Source: CAVOBC01 sp963693635 | GTDB lineage: Bacteria; Pseudomonadota; Gammaproteobacteria; Pseudomonadales; Azotimanducaceae | Direction of reading: 5' to 3' | Length of the DNA stretch: 20,517 nt | Assembly (NCBI GenBank): GCA_963693635.1 | Contig: CAVOBC010000035.1 | Span: 1 to 20,517, forward strand | In this document: positions 14,240-20,517 of the stretch, one piece after another | How positions within the stretch are numbered: position 1 is the stretch's first letter | Layout of the letters: every line of letters starts with the position of its first letter | The notes under the pieces: model-generated | Seen by the model: the letters and a program-made list of their open reading frames with translations, nothing else | Databases searched by the model: none | What the model was told of the DNA's origin: nothing | Translations under genes and position numbers: made by a program

Positions 14240-15058
14240 ATGGACTTTGGACTGGCAGGCAGGAAGGGCCTCGTCGTTGGCGGTAGCCGCGGCATCGGCA
14301 AAGCGATCGCGCGGGAACTCGCTGCTGAGGGGGTGGATCTCGTGCTCGTCGCGAGGAGTGAGGCACCGCTTGCCGACGCGGCGCGCGAGATCAGCGAGGA
14401 GTTCGGACGTACGGTCATCCCGATGCCCTGCGACGTCAGGGACAGGGGCGCGGTTGACCAGACCGTCGCCGCCGCTGCCGCTGCGCTTGGCGGTCTGCAA
14501 ATTTTGGTCAACAGCGGTTCGCTGCCAGGCGGCTCCGCAACGGCGGTGGGATACATCGACACGATTGTCGATGAGGACTTCCTCGACGACTTCAACACCA
14601 AATACCTCGGCGCGCTGCGCTGCACGCGGGCGGCTATTCCGTTTCTCAAAGCGTCGGGATGGGGACGTATTGTCAACATCAGCGGTCTCAATGCGCGAAC
14701 CGCTGGCAATCTGTCAGGTGGCGCGCGCAACGGTTCGCTCGTGCATTTCACGCGGACGCTTGCGATGCAACTTGGGCGAGATGGCATCACGATCAATTGC
14801 ATTCACCCGGGGATCACGCGCACCGAGCGAACGGCTGTGGTCATGGCGGCGCGGGCGGAGAAGTCCGGACGCACTCCGCAGGACGTTGAAGCCGAGGATT
14901 ACGCAGAGGACAACCCGCGGGCCAATTCGATTGGTCGGATGGTGGACGCCTCAGAGATCGGTTACCTCGCCAGTTTTCTGTGTTCGGACAAGGCATGGGC
15001 GATCAACGGCGAGGTGATTCCTGCGGATGGGGGTGGCAGCAATGCGGTGTATTACTAA
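14240..15058 (+). CDS. SDR-family oxidoreductase lacking the YxxxK active site
   Basis: A 272-residue Rossmann-fold protein of the short-chain dehydrogenase/reductase type. The nucleotide-binding motif is GGSRGIG (14-20), NSG (91-93) replaces the usual NAG, the catalytic-strand Ser is Ser148 (IVNISGL), and the end (SIGRMVDASEIGYLASFLCSDKAWAINGEVIPADGG) is classic FabG-like. The expected YxxxK reads GGARN, with Gly160 and Asn164 in place of Tyr and Lys. A divergent SDR group with an RN motif at this point exists, so this may be an inherited trait rather than decay. ATG 14240 is preceded by AAGGGGTGGGG. It starts 80 bp after ccmI and may be read through from it. Substrate unknown. Confidence 0.85.
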   Translation: MDFGLAGRKGLVVGGSRGIGKAIARELAAEGVDLVLVARSEAPLADAAREISEEFGRTVIPMPCDVRDRGAVDQTVAAAAAALGGLQILVNSGSLPGGSATAVGYIDTIVDEDFLDDFNTKYLGALRCTRAAIPFLKASGWGRIVNISGLNARTAGNLSGGARNGSLVHFTRTLAMQLGRDGITINCIHPGITRTERTAVVMAARAEKSGRTPQDVEAEDYAEDNPRANSIGRMVDASEIGYLASFLCSDKAWAINGEVIPADGGGSNAVYY

Positions 15059-15130
15059 GAGACGTAAAAACTGGTATCGCGGCAGTCTGACCTCACATGG
15101 GGCAGAATGATTGCATTGTCACCGTTTTTC

Positions 15131-15214
15131 TGATCGGACCTTCAATCGGGCCTTGAATCGGACACTCAATCGGACCTTGAATCGGACGTCCAAACGTACG
15201 TTTAATCGGACATG
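15131..15214. repeat. Seven tandem 12-bp repeats upstream of the oxidoreductase
   Basis: Seven contiguous 12-mers, consensus (C/G)AATCGGACCTT: TGATCGGACCTT, CAATCGGGCCTT, GAATCGGACACT, CAATCGGACCTT, GAATCGGACGTC, CAAACGTACGTT and TAATCGGACATG. The last unit runs into the ribosome-binding region of the gene starting at 15227. The sixth unit is the most divergent. It is either a slippage repeat or a row of regulator sites. Confidence 0.9.
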
Positions 15215-15217
15215 AAG

Positions 15218-15222
15218 GAGGC
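15218..15222 (+). promoter_or_regulatory. Strong ribosome-binding site deciding the oxidoreductase start
   Basis: GGAGG within GAAGGAGG lies about 5 nt before ATG 15227. The upstream in-frame ATG at 15212 lies before this site, so 15227 is the preferred start. Confidence 0.7.
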
Positions 15223-15226
15223 GCCG

Positions 15227-16240
15227 ATGCGCGTTATTACATCGATCACCGGGGTGCCGTTCGGCGAGATTGGCGCATTGACGCAGTCGCTTGAAGCGGC
15301 GGGTTTTGACGGTGTCTCAACCCAGGAGAACCGGCACGAGCCGTTTCTGCCGCTCATCGTCGCTGCCGCCGGGCCGGCGTCGCTTGAAATTCGCACAAGC
15401 ATTGCGATTGCATTCGCGCGTAGCCCCATGGCGGCGGCGCATGCAGCGTGGGACTTGCAGGCTGCCTCTGGCGGAAGATTTACCCTTGGACTGGGCAGTC
15501 AGGTCAAGGGACATAACGTCCGCCGCTTTAGCGTGCCCTGGAGTCCGCCGGCCCCGCGCCTGCGGGAGTACGTGCAGTCACTGCGCGCGATCTGGCGGTG
15601 CTGGCAGGACGGCGAACGCCTGGATTACCAGGGCGAGCACTATCAATTTTCGTTGATGACGCCAAACTTCACCCCGGACAAACTGCCGGCGGTGCCGCGA
15701 GTGCAGATTGCTGCAGTCGGCCCCGCGATGATGAAAGTGGCTGCCGAAGAGTGTGATGGCGTCATGCTGCATACCTTCTGCACCCGCAAGTATCTGGAAG
15801 AGCAGGTGTTGCCACGTCTCGGGAAAGGACTTGATCGCGTTGGCCGTGATCGCGCCGGGTTCGAGATATCGGGGGGCGGCTTCATCGCAACAGGTGCGAC
15901 CGATGAGGCGGTTGATAGAGCGTTCAACGGGGTGCGAACCCGCGTCGGTTTCTATGGGTCAACGCCATCGTACTGGCCCGTGTTTGAAGCGCATGGCCTT
16001 GAGGATCTCGGACACAAGCTGAACGAGATGTCGAAGCAGGGCAAGTGGGACGCGATGACGGCAGAGGTGTCCGATGACGTCACGCATCTTTTTTGCGCGT
16101 CGGGTCGGCATGACGAGATCGGCGCGAAGATCGAGGAGCGGTTCGGCGGTCTGGTGGACGTCGTGGGCTGCAATGCTGATCTACCGGCCGGACTCGTCGA
16201 TGACATCAAGCGCATATCCGCGCCCTTCCTGTCCTCTTGA
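15227..16240 (+). CDS. Luciferase-like (LLM class) flavin-dependent oxidoreductase
   Basis: A 337-residue TIM-barrel protein of the bacterial-luciferase-like family, closest by eye to the TIGR03617-type group often labelled F420-dependent. Features seen are the N-terminal strand VITSITGVPFGEIG, GFDGVSTQENRHEPFLPL, IRTSIAIAFARSPMAAAHAAWDLQAASGGRFTLGLGSQVKGH (the classic LLM core), then PPAPRLREYVQSLRAIW and YQGEHYQF. The length is normal. The cofactor may be FMN or F420; no F420 biosynthesis gene is visible, so this is open. ATG 15227 follows a strong GGAGG. The gene lies behind the SDR gene on the same strand, separated by the 12-bp array, and the two may serve one catabolic pathway. Family firm; substrate unknown. 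Confidence 0.87.
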   Translation: MRVITSITGVPFGEIGALTQSLEAAGFDGVSTQENRHEPFLPLIVAAAGPASLEIRTSIAIAFARSPMAAAHAAWDLQAASGGRFTLGLGSQVKGHNVRRFSVPWSPPAPRLREYVQSLRAIWRCWQDGERLDYQGEHYQFSLMTPNFTPDKLPAVPRVQIAAVGPAMMKVAAEECDGVMLHTFCTRKYLEEQVLPRLGKGLDRVGRDRAGFEISGGGFIATGATDEAVDRAFNGVRTRVGFYGSTPSYWPVFEAHGLEDLGHKLNEMSKQGKWDAMTAEVSDDVTHLFCASGRHDEIGAKIEERFGGLVDVVGCNADLPAGLVDDIKRISAPFLSS

Positions 16241-16358
16241 GTAGCTCGTTCCTGTCCCAGAACTTCGTATCGTGGGCCTCAAATTGTTCGCGATAGATCA
16301 GTGGCTTGCGACGTCGGTTTTCGCGCGCAGAAAAGCGGATGCGTGTAAGTAGCGAATT

Positions 16359-16364
16359 TATAAT
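16359..16364 (+). promoter_or_regulatory. Possible -10 element of the smc promoter
   Basis: A perfect TATAAT lies in a short AT-rich island (16355-16378) within GC-rich DNA, 64 bp before the smc start. A second -10-like TATACT follows at 16370-16375. No good -35 is found 16-18 bp upstream of either, so this may be an activator-dependent or imperfect promoter. Confidence 0.4.
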
Positions 16365-16427
16365 GCTTTTATACTATGATTTGGGCCTTCAAGCGGCCTT
16401 CGCAGGTCCTGGAGACTAAGAAGCTCA

Positions 16428-19400
16428 ATGCGTTTACAAGCGATCAAGCTTTCGGGCTTTAAGTCTTTCGTCGATCCGACGCTCGTTCCCTTCCCCAGCA
16501 ATCTGTGCGCCGTCGTCGGCCCGAATGGCTGTGGCAAGTCAAACATCATCGACGCGGTCCGGTGGGTGATGGGCGAGAGCAGTGTGAAGACCCTGCGCGG
16601 CGAGTCGATGACCGATGTCATCTTTAATGGCTCAAGCACCCGCAAGCCGGTTGGCCAGGCGAGCATCGAACTGCTGTTCGACAACACTGAAGGTCGGCTG
16701 GGCGGCGAATTCGCTGCTTACACCGAGATTTCAATCAAACGTCAAGTCAATCGGGAAGCCCAGTCTGGCTACTTCCTGAACGGGCAGAAGGTCCGCCGCA
16801 AGGACATCACGGATGTCTTTCTCGGCACGGGACTCGGCCCCCGCAGCTATTCGATCATCGAGCAGGGCATGATCAGCCAGCTTATCGAGGCGCGCCCGGA
16901 GGATCTGCGTGCGTACCTCGAGGAAGCGGCGGGGATCTCCAAATACAAAGAGCGGCGGCGCGAAACCGAGCGTCGCATCAGCCACACGCGCGACAACCTC
17001 GATCGCCTGACCGATCTCCGGGACGAGCTTGAGCGCCAACTCCACCGTCTCGAGCGGCAATCGCGAGCAGCGGAGCGCTACACGGGGCTAAAGTCTGAAG
17101 AACGCCTGCTCAAAGCCCAGTTGTCGAGTCTCCGTTGGCAGGAGATCGATCAGAGAGCGCGGGGCCAGGAAGGCGAGGTGCAGCGTCTTGAGGTCGAAAC
17201 GGAAGCAAGGGTCGCCGAGCAACGTCGGATCGATGCCGAAATTGAAACTGCGCGGGCTGTCCTGGCTGACCAGCAGGACGAGATGAACGTTGTACAAAAG
17301 CGCTACTACGACATCGGCACGGAAATCGCCCGTGTCGAGGAGGCGCTACAGCACCAGCAGGCAAGGGAATCTCAGCTGTCGCGCGATCATCAGGAGTTGA
17401 TCGCGACCGCCCAGAAACTTGATGCCGACATCGAGAAAGACACAACAACTCTCGGTCATCTCGACACCCGACTGGCAGATATCGTACCGCGTCAGGAGGC
17501 TGTGAAGTCTGCGGGTGAGGAGTCTGGCAGGGTGTTGCAGGAAGCTGAAACACTGATGGCCCGATTGCAGGTTGAATGGGATGGTTTTAATGAGACCGCG
17601 GCCGCATCGGGCCGGGCAGCGGAGGTTGAGCAGTCACGTATCGCGCACCTTGAACAGTCGATCGAGCGTTTTGACGCGCGCTTGCGGACAGCGCGAGCAG
17701 ATGAAGAGACCCTGGCCGCATCGACCACCGCAAGCGAGATCGGCCCGCTCGCCGAGGTCGTTGAGCGCAATGAGTCGGCGATACGCGACATGGAGGAGAG
17801 CCTGACCGGTCTGACGGGCCAGATCGAAACCCAACGTTCGACTAATGACGGTCTTGCCGACACCCTGAACAGCACCCGAGGCGAACTACTTGAAGCAAAC
17901 GGCGTGGGCGCTTCGCTTGAGGCCTTGCAAAAAGCCGCCCTCGGCCGTGAAGACGACACTGAAATGCGCTGGCTGGAAGCAGAGGGCCTCGCCGATGCCA
18001 GCCGGCTGGGTGAGTCCATCCGGGTTGATGAGCCCTGGGATGGTGCCGTAGAAATGGTCCTTGGCGGCCATCTACAAGCGGTGTGCCTTGATCAAATCGA
18101 CTCGGTCGCGATGCGTTTTGCAGAGGTTGAGAGCGGCACCTTTGCGTTTGTCGAGTCGCGGGGTGGCCAAGTATCAGCCCTGGCGATCGCGTCTTCCGTC
18201 CAGCCCTCATCGTTGCCGGGGTCGCTCCTCGGCAAGGTGCAGACCGACCTTGACCTGACGTCGCTGCTGGGTTGCGTGCGGACCGCGGAGTCCGTGAGTG
18301 AGGCACTGGCGATGCGTCGCGACCTTGGCGCCGGCGAGTCGGTGATCACGGTTGATGGCATATGGCTCGGTAGTCATTGGGTACGGGTTGCAAGGGCGCA
18401 AGAGGCGAGCGACGGCATCATTCGACGCCAGGCTGCGATTGACGCTCTAAAGACCGCGATCGAGGGGCTCGAAGACGCTGCCGACGTGGCTGACCTTGCG
18501 GTCAAACAAGGTGTCGAAGCCCTGAAGGGTTTTGAGTACGACCGCGGCAATATGGCGAGGAAGCTCGCGGAAGCCCAGCGTGCCCACGGCGAAGCCCGCG
18601 CGAATCTGGCTGCCAAGCGGGTGCAGGCGCAACAAGTGGCGGCTGACCTCGCCAGGGCCCGGGATGCCATCCGCGCCGGCGAGATTGAGATTGCTGAAGA
18701 TCAGGATGCGCTCAAAGCGGCGCGAGGCCGGTTGGCCGCTGCCCTTGACCGGATGGAAGAGGATACGCACACGCGCAAAGACTTGACGCGGCGGCGCGAC
18801 GACCTGCGGAAGCGACTCGTCGCTGCGCGCGAAAGCGCCGGAGAAGACCGGGAGAACGTGCATAGACTCGCGCTCGAAATACAATCGTTGCAGTCCGACC
18901 ATAGCTCGACCCGGCAGGCGGTCGCGCGTCTCGAAGCGCAACGGGTCGCGTTGGGCGAACGTCGGGAGTCGCTGGAGATGGCTTTGCGGGAGACCGAAGG
19001 CCCGCGAGCAGCCCTGAGGCAGGAATTGGACCAGGGGCTTGCACAGCGATTGACCGTTGAGACGGCGCTCACCGAGGCGCGTCGCACTGCTGAGCAGACC
19101 GAACATCGTGTGAGGGCGCTAACGGGTCAGAGAAGCGGCGCTGAAGAGGCGGTGCAAACGGCCCGGTCGTCGCTCGAAGACGTGCGGCTCGCGTGGCAGG
19201 CATTGGACGTTCGTCGAACGACCGTGGCCGAGCAGCTTGTTGCGGAAGGTTTCGTGATCGCCGAGTTGATCGAGGGGTTGCCCGACGACGCATCCATCGC
19301 GGGTTGGGAAGAAGAACTTGAACGCATGGACCGTCGCATTCAACGGCTCGGACCGATCAACCTCGCGGCCATCGATGAGTTCAAGGTGCAGAGTGAGCGC

Positions 19401-19961
19401 AAGGAATATCTCGACGCTCAGAACGAAGACCTGGTCAAGGCACTGACAACCCTTGAAGGTGCCATCCGCAAGATGGACATTGAGACACGGACACGGTTCA
19501 AAGAGACGTTTGACAAGGTAAATATAAAGCTCCAGCAGCTATTTCCCAAGCTCTTCGGTGGCGGCCATGCCTACCTTCAGATGACTGGCGAAGATCTGTT
19601 GGACACGGGTGTTGGACTGATGGCACGGCCGCCAGGCAAGCGGAACACGAGCATTCACCTGCTGTCGGGTGGTGAAAAGGCGATGACGGCGATTGCACTC
19701 GTGTTCAGTATCTTCAGCTTGAATCCTGCGCCCTTTTGCCTGCTTGACGAGGTCGATGCGCCGCTCGACGACGCGAATGTGAGTCGCTATGCAGAGATGG
19801 TCAAAGAGATGTCGAGGACTGTGCAGTTCATCTACATTACGCACAACAAGATGGCGATGGAGATGGCCGAGCAGTTGATGGGCGTGACAATGCACGAGCC
19901 GGGGGTTTCGCGGCTGGTGTCGGTCGATGTGGAAGAAGCTGTCGCGATGGCAGCAGTATGA
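16428..19961 (+). CDS. smc: Chromosome segregation ATPase SMC
   Basis: A 1177-residue SMC protein, the usual length, which with ScpA and ScpB loads on DNA near the origin and organises the chromosome. Walker A is GPNGCGKS (31-38) in the N-terminal head, followed by the Q-loop region and the arginine-finger stretch VKTLRGESM. Long Glu/Arg/Gln-rich coiled coils flank a hinge at about 520-655 (DEPWDGAVEMVLGGHLQAV to IWLGSHWVRV). The C-terminal head carries the signature LSGGEKAM (about 1080) and Walker B FCLLDEVDAPLDD (about 1102). ATG 16428 gives MRLQAIKLSGFKSF, the canonical start. Use of SMC rather than MukB, followed by zipA, matches Pseudomonas-like gammaproteobacteria. Confidence 0.97.
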   Translation: MRLQAIKLSGFKSFVDPTLVPFPSNLCAVVGPNGCGKSNIIDAVRWVMGESSVKTLRGESMTDVIFNGSSTRKPVGQASIELLFDNTEGRLGGEFAAYTEISIKRQVNREAQSGYFLNGQKVRRKDITDVFLGTGLGPRSYSIIEQGMISQLIEARPEDLRAYLEEAAGISKYKERRRETERRISHTRDNLDRLTDLRDELERQLHRLERQSRAAERYTGLKSEERLLKAQLSSLRWQEIDQRARGQEGEVQRLEVETEARVAEQRRIDAEIETARAVLADQQDEMNVVQKRYYDIGTEIARVEEALQHQQARESQLSRDHQELIATAQKLDADIEKDTTTLGHLDTRLADIVPRQEAVKSAGEESGRVLQEAETLMARLQVEWDGFNETAAASGRAAEVEQSRIAHLEQSIERFDARLRTARADEETLAASTTASEIGPLAEVVERNESAIRDMEESLTGLTGQIETQRSTNDGLADTLNSTRGELLEANGVGASLEALQKAALGREDDTEMRWLEAEGLADASRLGESIRVDEPWDGAVEMVLGGHLQAVCLDQIDSVAMRFAEVESGTFAFVESRGGQVSALAIASSVQPSSLPGSLLGKVQTDLDLTSLLGCVRTAESVSEALAMRRDLGAGESVITVDGIWLGSHWVRVARAQEASDGIIRRQAAIDALKTAIEGLEDAADVADLAVKQGVEALKGFEYDRGNMARKLAEAQRAHGEARANLAAKRVQAQQVAADLARARDAIRAGEIEIAEDQDALKAARGRLAAALDRMEEDTHTRKDLTRRRDDLRKRLVAARESAGEDRENVHRLALEIQSLQSDHSSTRQAVARLEAQRVALGERRESLEMALRETEGPRAALRQELDQGLAQRLTVETALTEARRTAEQTEHRVRALTGQRSGAEEAVQTARSSLEDVRLAWQALDVRRTTVAEQLVAEGFVIAELIEGLPDDASIAGWEEELERMDRRIQRLGPINLAAIDEFKVQSERKEYLDAQNEDLVKALTTLEGAIRKMDIETRTRFKETFDKVNIKLQQLFPKLFGGGHAYLQMTGEDLLDTGVGLMARPPGKRNTSIHLLSGGEKAMTAIALVFSIFSLNPAPFCLLDEVDAPLDDANVSRYAEMVKEMSRTVQFIYITHNKMAMEMAEQLMGVTMHEPGVSRLVSVDVEEAVAMAAV

Positions 19962-20003
19962 GATTGAGTTGACAGTCAAGAACAAAATCGTCAGGAGAGA
20001 CTG

Positions 20004-20517
20004 ATGGATCTCGATTTGCGTATTTGGTTAATGATGTTGGGCTCGCTTGTTGTGGGGGGCATTCTGGTTCATGGCTATCTCCGCATGCGCGGTGGGGACA
20101 AGCTGAAGATGTCGCTCGACCGGCAGTACGTCAACAGCGATGGCGCCGCGGATGTTCCTGGCGCCGACGAGTTGGCGCTGTTAAAGGCTGAACTCCCCAA
20201 TGGCGGCGCTCGCGTCGTATTAAGGCCCGAGCAAAGCAGCCTCGACCTTCCCGCCGATCTGACACCGGGCGAGGTTCCCGTCCTCGTTGAAGCCGTCGAC
20301 TCGCCTCGACTCTCGGGCGGGCCCGCTGAGCGTCCTTTTGCCGGTGACGCGGCATCCGGGGGGATCCCTTCTTCGCACGCGACCGGGATTATAGCCACGC
20401 GTCCAGTTCGTGGGTCTACGCCTCCGGATCCATCGACTCGTGCCGACGAGGACGGGGGCCATGTCCCCGCTGCAGCGCCGGAGCCTGGCCTGACTGCGCG
20501 CGCGGTGCCTGAATGGA
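20004..20517 (+). CDS. zipA: Cell division protein ZipA, N-terminal part
   Basis: The frame runs open from ATG 20004 through the end of the window, so the C-terminal FtsZ-binding domain lies outside. AGGAGAGA (19993-20000) is a strong ribosome-binding site. The visible 171 residues begin MDLDLRIWLMMLGSLVVGGI with a short periplasmic start, one membrane anchor ending in HGYLRMRGG, then a long Pro/Ala/Gly/Asp-rich region, the expected disordered linker of ZipA, which tethers FtsZ to the membrane. It starts 42 bp after smc; smc-zipA-ligA is a usual gammaproteobacterial order, so ligA would be predicted next. The call rests on the N-terminal pattern and synteny. Confidence 0.88.
   Translation, partial: MDLDLRIWLMMLGSLVVGGILVHGYLRMRGGDKLKMSLDRQYVNSDGAADVPGADELALLKAELPNGGARVVLRPEQSSLDLPADLTPGEVPVLVEAVDSPRLSGGPAERPFAGDAASGGIPSSHATGIIATRPVRGSTPPDPSTRADEDGGHVPAAAPEPGLTARAVPEW

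Noticed and set aside
16731..17060. Minus-strand frames inside smc
   Set aside because: They are mirror frames of coiled-coil codons within an intact SMC gene.

Overview
The window looks like chromosomal DNA of a GC-rich gammaproteobacterium. The main evidence is an smc gene followed directly by the 5' part of zipA, a division gene largely confined to Gammaproteobacteria, and a complete System I cytochrome c maturation operon (ccmABCDEFGHI). The genes are tightly packed, with ATGA, GTGA and TGATG stop/start overlaps. No tRNA, rRNA, CRISPR array, integrase or complete insertion sequence was seen. The species cannot be named from sequence reading alone.

Layout. 1-630: 3' end of a PQQ-dependent sugar dehydrogenase. 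904-2325: an Nramp-family transporter lacking the canonical metal-binding motifs, whose stop codon lies inside a 150-bp five-hairpin repeat element (2322-2471). 2502-2864: a YciH/SUI1 translation factor. 3004-3468 (minus): a DUF4430-like lipoprotein with a repeat-derived N-terminus. 3569-4306: a Nu-class-like glutathione S-transferase. 4361-5790: a decayed locus with a three-copy hairpin repeat, a headless receiver-domain fragment and a TPR protein that ends inside that fragment and has no ordinary start codon before its signal peptide. 5926-6300: an orphan one-membrane-segment ORF. 6652-14159: the ccm operon. 14240-15058: an SDR that has lost the YxxxK active site. 15131-15214: seven 12-bp tandem repeats ending in the ribosome-binding region of a luciferase-like oxidoreductase (15227-16240). 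16428-19961: smc. From 20004 to the edge: zipA.

How the genes work together. CcmA and CcmB form the ABC module with CcmC and CcmD. CcmC loads haem onto CcmE His130. CcmG and CcmH keep apocytochrome CXXCH cysteines reduced, CcmI presents the apocytochrome, and CcmF transfers the haem. All key haem-handling residues are present, in CcmC (His60, His184), CcmE (His130, Tyr134) and CcmF (His173, 261, 303, 499), so the pathway looks functional. The operon is interrupted between ccmB and ccmC by 313 bp holding a hairpin and a possible 61-residue peptide.

No clearly new multi-gene system is visible. The most unusual material lies between conserved genes: the five-hairpin element, an 87% identical 75-bp intergenic repeat present twice, the stem-loop repeat array beside the decayed TPR/receiver locus, the 12-bp array, and the ccmB-ccmC gap. 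All homology calls were made by eye without database searches.
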